Positions 1 through 7,493 of a stretch of DNA of 11,455 bases are shown piece by piece; within the stretch, counting starts at the first letter, position 1, and each line of letters begins with the position of its first letter. The stretch covers positions 1-11,455 of the forward strand of contig JACMOT010000563.1 in the NCBI GenBank assembly GCA_014377915.1, written 5' to 3'. The notes beneath the pieces are model-generated. The model saw only the letters and a program-made list of their open reading frames with translations, was not told where the DNA came from and searched no databases. Origin of the DNA: Tardiphaga sp. (GTDB taxonomy: Bacteria > Pseudomonadota > Alphaproteobacteria > Rhizobiales > Xanthobacteraceae). The translations under genes were made by a program, and so were the position numbers.

Positions 1-2984
1 ACATCGTCACGCAGTCGCCCGGCCTGTCGTCGGAGGAGATCGAGCGCTACATCACGATCCCGATCGAGACCCAGGTCGCAGGCATCAAGAACCTGAAGGT
101 GATCCGCACCATTTCTCTATACGGCCTGTCCGACGTCAAGCTGCAGTTCTCGTTCGACTACACCTATGACGAGGCGCTGCAGCAGGTGCTGAACCGGCTG
201 TCGCAGCTGACGCCGCTGCCCGGCAATGTGCAGCCCGGCATCTCGCCGCTGTCGGCGATCGGCGAGATCTATCGCTACCGTCTGGTCGGGCCGCCGAATT
301 ACAGTGTGCTCGATCTCAAAACCCTGCAGGATTGGGTGCTGCAGCGCCGCTTCCGCTCGGTGCCCGGCGTCATCGACGTCACCGGCTGGGGCGGCAAGAC
401 CAAGACCTATGAGATCCAGGTCGATTTCAACAAGCTGGTGGCCTATGGCCTGACGCTGCCGCAACTGCTGACCGCGGTCGGCAACGCCAACATCAATGTC
501 GGCGGCAACACGGTCAATATCGGCTCGCAATCCGCGGTCGTGCGCGGCGTCGGCCTGATCCGCTCGATCGAGGACCTCTCCAACACCATGATCTCGCAGA
601 CCGCGGGCAATCCGGTGCTGGTCAAGGACGTCGCCACCGTGTCGGTCGGCGAGAAACCGCGGCTGGGCATCGCCGGGCTCAACCAGGACGACGACATCGT
701 GCAGGGCATCGTGTTGATGCGTCGTGGCGAAAAGAGTTCGCCGACCATCACCCGCGTCGAAGAGACCGTAAAGAAGATCAATAATTCCAGCATCCTGCCG
801 CCCGGCGTCCGGATCGAGCGCATCTATGACCGCAAGGACCTGATCGACGTCACCACCCATACCGTGCTGCACAACATGGTGGTCGGCATCGTCCTGATCG
901 TGCTGCTGCAATGGCTGTTCCTCGGCAATCTGCGCAGCGCGCTGATCGTCGGCGCCACGATCCCGTTCGCGCTGTTTTTCGCCGTCATCATTCTGGTACT
1001 GCGCGGCGAATCCGCCAACCTGCTGTCGGTCGGGGCGATCGATTTCGGCCTGATCGTCGATGGCACCGTGATCATGGTGGAGGCGATCTTCCGCCGGCTG
1101 TCGCACACCACCGAACTGTCGGAGGCCGAGGCCAGCCACATCTCGCCCGAGACCATCATGGGCATGAAGAAGCACGGCATCCTCAGCGCCTCCGCCGACG
1201 TGTCGCGCTCGATCTTCTTTGCCGCCGCCATCATCATCGCCGCGTTCCTGCCGCTGTTCACGCTGTCCGGCGTCGAGGGCAACATCTTCGGGCCGATGGC
1301 GCGCACCTACGCCTATGCGCTGGCCGGCGGCCTGATCGCCACCTTCACCATCACCCCGGCATTGAGCGCCATCATCCTGCCGGCGCATGTCCAGGAAACC
1401 GAAACCTGGATCATGCGACAGTTGCACCGGATCTACATGCCGGTGCTGATCTGGGCGGTGCGCAACACCAGGCTGGTGATGAGCGCCGGCGTCGTGCTGG
1501 TGGTGCTGACCGTCATCCTGGCGCGCATGCTCGGGCTGGAATTCCTGCCCAAGCTGGAAGAGGGCAATCTGTGGATTCGCGCCACGCTGCCCCCGACCAT
1601 CTCGCTGCAGGAGGGCAACTCCTATGTCAACGAGATGCGCAAGCTGATCCGGGCCCAGCCTGAGGTCGAATCGGTGGTGTCACAGCATGGCCGCCCCGAT
1701 GACGGCACCGACGCCGCCGGCCTGTTCAACGCCGAATTCTTCGCGCCGCTGAAGCCGTCGACCGAATGGCCGGCACCGCAGGACAAGGACGCGCTGACGG
1801 CGCGCTTGCTGAAGGAGCTGCAGACGAAATTTCCCGGCGTCGAATTCAACTTCTCGCAATATCTGCAGGACAACGTCTCCGAGGCCGTCTCCGGTGTGAA
1901 GGGCGAGAACTCCATCAAGCTGTATGGCAACGACCTCGAGGCGCTGACCGTTACCGCCAACAAGATCAAGTCGGTGCTGGCCACCGTGCAGGGCGTCACC
2001 GATCTGGCGGTGTTCACCTCGCTCGGCCAGCCGACCATCCAGATCGACATCGACCGCGCCAAGGCGGCGCGTTATGGCCTGTCGCCGGGCGACATCAACG
2101 CCACTATCAAGGTGGCGATCGGTGGCGACAGCGCCGGCGATATCTACGAGCCCGGCTCCGATCGGCACTTCCCGATCATCGTTCGCCTCGCGCCTGAATT
2201 CCGTCGCAGCGCCGAGGCGATCCAGAACCTGCGGGTCGGCGCGCCCGGGCCGAATGGCACCGTCGCGCAGATTCCGCTCAGCGAACTTGCCAATATCAGC
2301 CTGGTATCGGGCGCCGCCTATATCTATCGCGAGGGCCAGGAACGCTATCTGCCGATCAAGTTCTCGGTGCGCGAGCGCGATCTCGGCAGCGCCATCCGCG
2401 AAGCCCAGGAGAAGGTGGCGGCGCAGGTGCAGCTACCGGCTGGTTCGCGGGCGGAGTGGGTTGGTGAGTTCGGCAATCTGCAGGATGCCATCAAGCGGCT
2501 GTCGATCGTGGTACCGATCAGCCTGGCGCTGATCGGGGTGCTGCTATGGTTCAATTTCGGCTCGGTGGCGGACACCTTGCTGGCGATGAGCGTGATCCCG
2601 ATGGCGATCTTCGGCGGCGTGCTTGGCCTGCTGCTGTTCGACATTCCGTTCAGCGTCTCGGCGGCGATCGGCTTCATCGCGCTGTTCGGCATCGCGGTGA
2701 TGGACGGGATTCTGATCCTGTCGCAGTTCAACCAGCTGATCGACGAGGGCATGGAGCGGATCAAGGCGGTGATCCGTACCGGCGAGTTGCAGCTGCGTCC
2801 GGTGCTGATGACCTGCATCGTGGCCGGCATCGGCCTCGCGCCGGCGGCGCTGTCCGAGGGCATCGGCTCGCAGGTGCAGAAGCCGCTCGCCGTCGTGGTC
2901 GTGGTCGGCATGATGCTGGCGCCGTTCGTCATCCTGATCACGCTGCCGGTGCTGATCTCGGTGTTTTCACGACGGGCGAGGTAG
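1..2984 (+). CDS. CusA/CzcA-family heavy-metal RND efflux permease, 5'-truncated by the window edge
   Basis: This is the inner-membrane, proton-driven pump subunit of a tripartite HME-RND exporter that would expel metal cations with a periplasmic adaptor and an outer-membrane channel. The frame is open to the left edge (first full codon at 3), and the residues before the GTG at 99 read like the conserved N-terminal periplasmic region (TQSPGLSSEEIERY), so the true start lies outside the window. Membrane segments follow from about 860-1000 onward. The charged TM4 signature DFGLIVDG...VE (1041-1082) keeps the two Asp and one Glu typical of heavy-metal rather than drug RND pumps. A second porter domain (about 1620-2470) and TM8-12 (about 2500-2970) complete the usual duplicated fold; the C-terminus is intact. 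Metal specificity cannot be read from the sequence. The adaptor gene probably lies upstream, outside the window. A palindromic repeat starts 17 bp after the stop. Confidence 0.93.
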   Translation, partial: IVTQSPGLSSEEIERYITIPIETQVAGIKNLKVIRTISLYGLSDVKLQFSFDYTYDEALQQVLNRLSQLTPLPGNVQPGISPLSAIGEIYRYRLVGPPNYSVLDLKTLQDWVLQRRFRSVPGVIDVTGWGGKTKTYEIQVDFNKLVAYGLTLPQLLTAVGNANINVGGNTVNIGSQSAVVRGVGLIRSIEDLSNTMISQTAGNPVLVKDVATVSVGEKPRLGIAGLNQDDDIVQGIVLMRRGEKSSPTITRVEETVKKINNSSILPPGVRIERIYDRKDLIDVTTHTVLHNMVVGIVLIVLLQWLFLGNLRSALIVGATIPFALFFAVIILVLRGESANLLSVGAIDFGLIVDGTVIMVEAIFRRLSHTTELSEAEASHISPETIMGMKKHGILSASADVSRSIFFAAAIIIAAFLPLFTLSGVEGNIFGPMARTYAYALAGGLIATFTITPALSAIILPAHVQETETWIMRQLHRIYMPVLIWAVRNTRLVMSAGVVLVVLTVILARMLGLEFLPKLEEGNLWIRATLPPTISLQEGNSYVNEMRKLIRAQPEVESVVSQHGRPDDGTDAAGLFNAEFFAPLKPSTEWPAPQDKDALTARLLKELQTKFPGVEFNFSQYLQDNVSEAVSGVKGENSIKLYGNDLEALTVTANKIKSVLATVQGVTDLAVFTSLGQPTIQIDIDRAKAARYGLSPGDINATIKVAIGGDSAGDIYEPGSDRHFPIIVRLAPEFRRSAEAIQNLRVGAPGPNGTVAQIPLSELANISLVSGAAYIYREGQERYLPIKFSVRERDLGSAIREAQEKVAAQVQLPAGSRAEWVGEFGNLQDAIKRLSIVVPISLALIGVLLWFNFGSVADTLLAMSVIPMAIFGGVLGLLLFDIPFSVSAAIGFIALFGIAVMDGILILSQFNQLIDEGMERIKAVIRTGELQLRPVLMTCIVAGIGLAPAALSEGIGSQVQKPLAVVVVVGMMLAPFVILITLPVLISVFSRRAR

Positions 2985-3000
2985 GGCAGGAGCGCTTTCT

Positions 3001-3130
3001 TCCCTCTCCCCTGGTGGGAGAGGGTGGCTTCGCGAAGCGAAGACGGGTGAGGCGGGCCGTACGCTCCGTCACCAAGCTTCCTTCATCCGGCGCGAACTTC
3101 GTTTGCGCCACCTTCTCCCATAAGGGGCGA
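3001..3130. repeat. Composite palindromic intergenic repeat (REP/BIME-like), element 1
   Basis: A perfect 9-bp stem (CCCTCTCCC at 3002-3010 with GGGAGAGGG at 3016-3024, 5-nt loop) is followed by a 6-bp hairpin CTTCGC-GAA-GCGAAG (3028-3042). At the other end, about 3104-3127, an imperfect inverted copy of the left end appears (CCTTCTCCC-ATAA-GGGG), so the whole unit is a large imperfect palindrome. The CCTCTCCC...GGGAGAGG plus GCGAAGCGAAG pattern is, from general knowledge, common in Bradyrhizobium-type intergenic regions. It lies 17 bp after the efflux pump stop and could end or shield its transcript, although no T-run follows the stem. Confidence 0.75.
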
Positions 3131-3150
3131 AGCAAGAAAGAGTAGCACGT

Positions 3151-3282
3151 GTAGTCCGGATGAGGCGGTGCGATGCGCGGCATCGCGAGGCCGCCATCCG
3201 GGGGCGGAATTTTCATCAAGCGCAGGTCCCGGATGTCGCCTTTCCTTCGCTCTGCGAGCAATGGAAAACTCATCCGGGCTAC
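3151..3282. repeat. Paired REP-like palindromes with terminal inverted repeats, element 2
   Basis: The ends are a 14-bp inverted repeat with one mismatch: GTAGTCCGGATGAG (3151-3164) and CTCATCCGGGCTAC (3269-3282). Inside are two hairpins. The first pairs CCGGAT..GGCGG (3156-3168) with CCGCCATCCGG (3191-3201) and encloses a perfect 7-bp stem GCGATGC-GCG-GCATCGC (3170-3186). The second pairs CCCGGATG (3228-3235) with CATCCGGG (3271-3278). Two head-to-head units sharing a CCCGGATG core fit a BIME-like pair. Repeats with a GTAGCCCGGATG core are familiar from Bradyrhizobium genomes. No coding capacity is credible here. Confidence 0.75.
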
Positions 3283-3303
3283 GATCCATCCTCGACGCCC
3301 GGT

Positions 3304-3317
3304 TTGACGTGAGTCAA
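3304..3317. promoter_or_regulatory. Putative FNR/FixK-type (CRP/FNR family) binding site upstream of puuD
   Basis: TTGAC-GTGA-GTCAA is a perfect 5-bp dyad with a 4-bp spacer. It matches the 14-bp FNR/FixK box layout (TTGAY-N4-RTCAA). Its centre is 68.5 bp before the puuD ATG. If it acts at the class II position (-41.5), transcription would begin near 3352, leaving a leader of about 27 nt. The site lies just outside repeat element 2, so it is not part of that repeat. No strong -10 hexamer is evident. The match is seen; binding and direction of control are inferred. Confidence 0.45.
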
Positions 3318-3378
3318 CGAGGTCGAGGCGCCGCTGTGTCACGGCTGGAGTTTCCGCCCTGTTGAACAGGAATCATCG

Positions 3379-4578
3379 ATGCTCTGGCAATCCGTCGCGA
3401 CCGAATGGGTCAGCCTGATTTTCCGCTGGCTGCATGTGGTGGCGGCGATGGGATGGATCGGCAGTTCGTTCTATTTCATCCATCTCGACCTCAGCCTGAA
3501 GCCCGGCAGCGGCCTGCCGGACGGCGTCAAGGGCGAGGCGTGGCAGGTCCATGGCGGCGGCTTCTACCGGATCGTCAAATATCTGGTGGCGCCGGCGGCG
3601 ATGCCCACCGAACTGACCTGGTTCAAATGGGAGGCCTATACCACCTGGCTGTCCGGCTTCGTGCTGATGCTGATCGTCTATTATCTCGAAGCGGATCTAT
3701 TCCTGGTCGACAAGGCGGTGCTCGACCTGACGCCGCTGCGGGCCGGGCTGTTCAGTCTCGGCAGCCTGCTGCTGGCATGGCTGCTGTATGAGGCGGCGTG
3801 CCGCTCCGGGCTGGCGCGCCATGAATTGCCGTTCGCGATTGGTGGTTATCTGTTCCTGGTCGGGCTGACCTATGCCTTCACCCATGTATTGAGTGGCCGC
3901 GGCGCCTTCAACCAGATCGGCGCCATTGTCGGCACCATCATGGTCGCCAACGTCTTCGCTACGATCATCCCCAACCAGAACAAGATCGTCGCCGTGTTGC
4001 TGGCAGGAAAGACTCCGGACCCGCGCTGGGGCGCGGCCGGCAAGGAGCGTTCGGTCCACAACAACTATCTGACGCTGCCAGTGATCGTGCTGATGATCAG
4101 CAACCACTACCCGCTACTGTTCGCCACCCGCTTCAACTGGGTGATCGTCGCCATCGTGCTCGCGCTGGGGCCGGTGATCCGGCACTTCTTCAATGCGCGA
4201 CATGCCGATCGGCCATCACCCTGGTGGGTGTGGGGCGTCGCCGCGGTCGCCATGATCGCCATTGGCCTGCTCTCGGCGGCGGGCCCGCGCCAGGTCCATA
4301 CCGGCGCGCTGCCGGCGCAGCCGGACTTCGCGGCGGTACAAGAGATCGTGTCGACCCGCTGCGGCATGTGCCACGCCGTGGAGCCGGTCTGGGATAAGAT
4401 TACCACCGCGCCAAAAGGTATCTTGCTCGACGACGGCGGCCACATCCGGCGCTATGCAAGGCTGATCGGGCGCAACGCGGCCTGGTCGAATGCCATGCCG
4501 CCCGGAAACGTAACGGAAATGACCGCCGCCGAGCGCGCTACCATCGCCGCCTGGTTGGCCGCGGGTGCGACAGACTGA
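3379..4578 (+). CDS. puuD: Urate hydroxylase PuuD: membrane urate oxidase with C-terminal cytochrome c domain
   Basis: PuuD oxidises urate to 5-hydroxyisourate in purine breakdown and passes the electrons to its own periplasmic cytochrome c domain, so it does not make hydrogen peroxide as soluble uricase does (family knowledge from Agrobacterium). The 399-residue protein has about eight hydrophobic segments (roughly 10-33, 88-107, 118-139, 150-168, 175-195, 230-252, 253-270, 282-302), with family-typical blocks such as WLHVVAAMGWIGSSFYFIHL (H19, H35) and HNNYLTLPV. The C-terminal domain carries one heme c motif, C328-G-M-C331-H332, and a likely distal ligand M373 in AMPPGN. The length is normal and nothing is broken. 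The ATG has AGGA seven bases upstream (3368-3371). Genes for later ureide steps (uraH, uraD, allantoinase) are not in the window, so puuD seems to be a single unit. An FNR/FixK-like site precedes it. Confidence 0.93.
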   Translation: MLWQSVATEWVSLIFRWLHVVAAMGWIGSSFYFIHLDLSLKPGSGLPDGVKGEAWQVHGGGFYRIVKYLVAPAAMPTELTWFKWEAYTTWLSGFVLMLIVYYLEADLFLVDKAVLDLTPLRAGLFSLGSLLLAWLLYEAACRSGLARHELPFAIGGYLFLVGLTYAFTHVLSGRGAFNQIGAIVGTIMVANVFATIIPNQNKIVAVLLAGKTPDPRWGAAGKERSVHNNYLTLPVIVLMISNHYPLLFATRFNWVIVAIVLALGPVIRHFFNARHADRPSPWWVWGVAAVAMIAIGLLSAAGPRQVHTGALPAQPDFAAVQEIVSTRCGMCHAVEPVWDKITTAPKGILLDDGGHIRRYARLIGRNAAWSNAMPPGNVTEMTAAERATIAAWLAAGATD

Positions 4579-4808
4579 CCTGATCCCGGCGCGGACGACG
4601 ATGACGTGATTTTTTTCCCTTGCGGGGGATCAAAATAGAGCGCTCCGTCGTTACATGACCTACCGATCGGGCCGCATCCGCTCGACGTTCCCGCTTCTCG
4701 CCGGCGATTCGGAAGGCTTTTGCGGATCCATCATTCCGGTAAAACTGTTGAACGGGCAAGGCGCGAGCACCGACCCGGGCCGATGCTGCGCTGTAAGAGA
4801 CCTATTTC
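4579..4808. other. Non-coding leader between puuD and the phytochrome gene
   Basis: These 230 bp hold no credible gene. A run of seven T (4610-4616) is followed by an imperfect dyad, CCC-TTGC-GGGG, and then an A-rich stretch (ATCAAAAT, 4629-4636). The T-run lies before the stem, so on the plus strand this is not a standard intrinsic terminator. It is the most AT-rich spot between the two genes and may hold the phytochrome promoter, but no -35/-10 pair, EcfG-type motif or PpsR-type TGT-N12-ACA motif could be assigned. Just before the phytochrome ATG the only possible ribosome-binding sequence is the weak TAAGAGA (4794-4800). Confidence 0.4.
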
Positions 4809-7376
4809 ATGCTGGCCACCACGAAACCCGTCGATCTCACCAATTGCGACCGCGAACCTATTCATATACCCGGCAGCATTCAGTCACATGGCTGTCTGCT
4901 GGCCTGTGACGGTTCGGTGGCGGTGGTGCGGCGTCACTCGGCCAATACCGCCGCCATGCTCGGGCTTGGAGGGATTGATATCAATGGTGCTACGCTCGAC
5001 GACTTGATCGGCGAACAGGCCACCCATGACATTCGCAACGCCGCCGCGAAATGGGGAAGCCTGACCCGCCCCGGATTGCTGCTGGGTCTGAAGATCGCCC
5101 GTTCCGACAATACGTTCAACGTCGCGGTACATCGGCACCGCGGTGTCAGCATCGTTGAATTCGAGCTGGCCACCGAAGCCGAGGTGACGCCGCCGCTGGA
5201 ACTGGCGCGGCTGCTGATCGGCCGGATCGGCCAGGTCTGCGAGCTCGACGCCCTGTTCGACAATGCCGCGCGGCTGCTGCGCGCGGCGCTGGGTTACGAC
5301 CGGGTGATGATCTACCGCTTTGCCCATGATGGGTCCGGCCAGGTGATCAGCGAAGCCCGGCGCAGCGATCTGGAGAGTTTTCACGGCCAGCATTTCCCGG
5401 CGAGCGACATCCCGCAGCAGGCGCGGATTCTGTATTTGCAGAATACCGTTCGCATCGTTTCGGATTCCAATGGCGACCGCGTCGCGATCGAACCCGCCCT
5501 CGACGCATCCGGCGAACCGCTCGATTTGTCCTTCGCGCATCTGCGCAGCGTCTCGTCGGTGCATTGTGAATATCTGCGCAACATGGGCGTCGGCGCCTCG
5601 ATGTCGATTTCGATCATCAGTGGTGGCGTGTTGTGGGGGCTGATCGCCTGTCATCATTACGAGCCGCGCGTGCTGCCGATGGAACAGCGTGTCGCCGCCG
5701 AGATGTTCGGCGAATTCTTCTCGCTGCAGCTCGACGCGCTGACCCAAAAGCAGAAGTTGCTCGCCAGCGAGCGGGCGCGTGGTTTTCTCGATCGTCTGAT
5801 GCAGAACGTGTTGCCGCATGGCGAGGTCGAGGATTTATTGCGCGACAATGTCCGCGACTTCACCGCGCTGCTGCCGTGCGATGGCATCGGGCTCTATATC
5901 AACAAGAGCTGGACCGCGCATGGCAGCACGCCACCGGCCGTCGCGGTGCCGGCGCTGATGGCTTTCATCGCGTCGATGGCGGATGGCAGGGTGTGGGCCA
6001 GCAATGCGCTGTCCGAGTGTTGGCCGGGCGCGGAAGATTATCGCGCGGCGGTGTCCGGCGTGATGGCGGTACCGCTGTCGCAATTGCCCCGCGACTATCT
6101 GGTATTCTTCCGCAAGGAGGTCGCGCAGACCGTGAACTGGGTTGGCGATCCCAACAAGCGCTATGAGTCCGGTCCGCTCGGTGATCGGCTGACGCCGCGC
6201 AAGAGTTTTGCGATCTGGAAGCAGGAAGTGGAGCGGCAGTCGCTGCCGTGGCTTCAGGACGAGCGCGATACCGCCGAAGCCGCGCGTACAGCGCTGGTGG
6301 AAGTCGTGATGCGCCACAGCGAGATGCTGGCGGATGAGCGGCACAAGGCTGATCTGCGGCAGAAGATGCTAAACGAGGAGCTCAACCACCGCGTCAAGAA
6401 CATCCTGGCCCTGATCAAGTCGCTGGTTTCGCACCCGGTCGAGGAAGGCCGCAGCATCGAGGCCTACGTCACCTCGTTGAAGGGCCGTATCCAGGCGCTG
6501 TCGCTGGCGCATGACCAGGTGATTCGTGGCGGCGGCGGCGGTGGCCTGCGCGACCTCGCCGAGGCCGAGCTGTCGCCCTACAAGGATGCCGTTGCCAGGA
6601 TCGCGCTCGACGGTTCCGACGTGCTGCTCGACTCGCGGGCGTGTTCAGTGCTCGCTCTGGTGCTGCACGAATTGGCGACCAACGCCGCCAAATATGGCGC
6701 GCTATCGGTCAACACCGGCCGGCTCAGCCTGAATTGGCAGCGGACCGAAACGGGCGATTGCGAGATCGACTGGCTCGAGCGCGATGGTCCACGGGTCCAT
6801 GCGATCGCCAAGCCGGGCTTTGGCTCGATGCTGATCGGCCGCAGCGTTCCCTACGATCTCGGCGGCGAGAGCGAAGTCCATTATGAGGAGCCGGGCGCGC
6901 GGGTGCGACTGCTGATCCCGGCACGGTTCGTGACCTGGCTGACGCCGCTGGCGAGGCCGCCGGTGCATGCACGTCTCGCCGACAATGCGCCGCAGGTCTC
7001 GATGCGGGGCCTCAAGATCCTGATGGTCGAGGACCAGTTGCTGATCGCAATGGATGTGCAGACCATGCTGATGCATGAGGGCGCCGCCACGGTGGAGACG
7101 GCGTCCTCCGTGAAGGAAGCGCTGCAAGGCCTCAGCGTCTTCCGGCCCGATCTGGCGATCCTCGACGTCAACCTTGGCAATGGCAGTTCGCTGCCGGTGG
7201 CGCATGAGCTGGTCGCGCGCGGCATTCCGTTCGTGTTTGCCACCGGCTATGGCGAGACCAGCCTGATCCCGGCCTCGCTGGGCGAGGTCCCGATCGTGCG
7301 CAAGCCGTATGACATCATCTCGCTGATCGCGGCCCTGACCACGGCGATGGCGGCGACGGTGCCACAGCTTCGTTAG
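4809..7376 (+). CDS. bphP: Bacteriophytochrome with HWE histidine kinase and fused receiver domain (Agp2-like)
   Basis: A soluble red/far-red photoreceptor kinase, complete at 855 residues. The PAS domain (about 8-105) begins with NCDREPIHIPGSIQSHG; C13 is the expected covalent biliverdin anchor, the same early position as in Agp2. The GAF domain (about 130-303) keeps the pocket: Y169, PASDIP with D200, H252 in VHCEYLRN, and H282 in ACHH. The PHY domain has the tongue motif PRKSF (463-467). The kinase is HWE type: H527 in LNHRVKN, HELATNAAKYG (H620, N625), W655-L-E657, then a glycine-rich G2 box. A linker leads to a receiver domain (about 738-850) with E741/D742, phospho-acceptor D786 and K832. 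All catalytic residues are present, so light-gated autophosphorylation and transfer to D786 or another regulator is expected. PAS-GAF-PHY-HWE-REC is the arrangement of Agrobacterium Agp2, a bathy (Pfr-ground-state) phytochrome; whether this one is bathy cannot be told. No heme oxygenase gene is visible. The ATG has only a weak ribosome-binding site. Confidence 0.93.
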   Translation: MLATTKPVDLTNCDREPIHIPGSIQSHGCLLACDGSVAVVRRHSANTAAMLGLGGIDINGATLDDLIGEQATHDIRNAAAKWGSLTRPGLLLGLKIARSDNTFNVAVHRHRGVSIVEFELATEAEVTPPLELARLLIGRIGQVCELDALFDNAARLLRAALGYDRVMIYRFAHDGSGQVISEARRSDLESFHGQHFPASDIPQQARILYLQNTVRIVSDSNGDRVAIEPALDASGEPLDLSFAHLRSVSSVHCEYLRNMGVGASMSISIISGGVLWGLIACHHYEPRVLPMEQRVAAEMFGEFFSLQLDALTQKQKLLASERARGFLDRLMQNVLPHGEVEDLLRDNVRDFTALLPCDGIGLYINKSWTAHGSTPPAVAVPALMAFIASMADGRVWASNALSECWPGAEDYRAAVSGVMAVPLSQLPRDYLVFFRKEVAQTVNWVGDPNKRYESGPLGDRLTPRKSFAIWKQEVERQSLPWLQDERDTAEAARTALVEVVMRHSEMLADERHKADLRQKMLNEELNHRVKNILALIKSLVSHPVEEGRSIEAYVTSLKGRIQALSLAHDQVIRGGGGGGLRDLAEAELSPYKDAVARIALDGSDVLLDSRACSVLALVLHELATNAAKYGALSVNTGRLSLNWQRTETGDCEIDWLERDGPRVHAIAKPGFGSMLIGRSVPYDLGGESEVHYEEPGARVRLLIPARFVTWLTPLARPPVHARLADNAPQVSMRGLKILMVEDQLLIAMDVQTMLMHEGAATVETASSVKEALQGLSVFRPDLAILDVNLGNGSSLPVAHELVARGIPFVFATGYGETSLIPASLGEVPIVRKPYDIISLIAALTTAMAATVPQLR
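6528..6545 (+). repeat. In-frame GGC trinucleotide tract (hexaglycine) in the phytochrome kinase
   Basis: Six consecutive glycine codons (four GGC, one GGT, one GGC) encode residues 574-579, between the phospho-His helix pair and the ATP-binding domain, after HDQVIR and before LRDLAE. HWE kinases have a variable segment here. The near-pure GGC tract may slip in length by whole codons and would act as a flexible joint. Confidence 0.6.
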
Positions 7377-7493
7377 TTTGCGCACTTCGTGACTGGGCTT
7401 GCCCTGTGACGGTCCTGGAAGCGATGCGGCATTCTTCACCGGGCGGGCGACCAGAGTGGTTACTGACCGCAAGTCGAAGGCGAAGCGCTTCTG
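7377..7493. other. Convergent intergenic gap between the phytochrome and autotransporter genes
   Basis: This is 117 bp between two convergent stop codons. It holds only weak dyads (GGGC-TT-GCCC near 7397-7406 and the palindrome GAAGCGCTTC near 7482-7492) and no T-run on either side. I cannot identify a canonical intrinsic terminator, so transcripts from the two genes may overlap or end by Rho. Confidence 0.3.

Noticed and set aside
117..1427. Long open frame of 436 codons on the minus strand
   Set aside because: It lies opposite the RND pump gene; its product is an Asp/Gln/Arg-rich string with no domain, as expected from the GC-rich codon bias of the true gene.
2938..3342. Minus-strand open frames across the repeat region
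   Set aside because: They are made largely of palindromic repeat sequence, and such translations recur wherever the repeats occur.
4609..4636. T-run plus GC dyad as an intrinsic terminator for puuD
   Set aside because: The T-run comes before the stem on the plus strand, and on the minus strand no T-run follows it.
4579..4808. General stress (EcfG-type GGAAC-N16/17-CGTT) or PpsR-type promoter for the phytochrome
   Set aside because: Looked for on both strands by eye; no match with correct spacing was found.
4655..4909. Possible small gene of 84 codons upstream of and overlapping the phytochrome start
   Set aside because: No ribosome-binding site, no recognisable motif, and it overlaps the phytochrome's conserved N-terminus in another frame.
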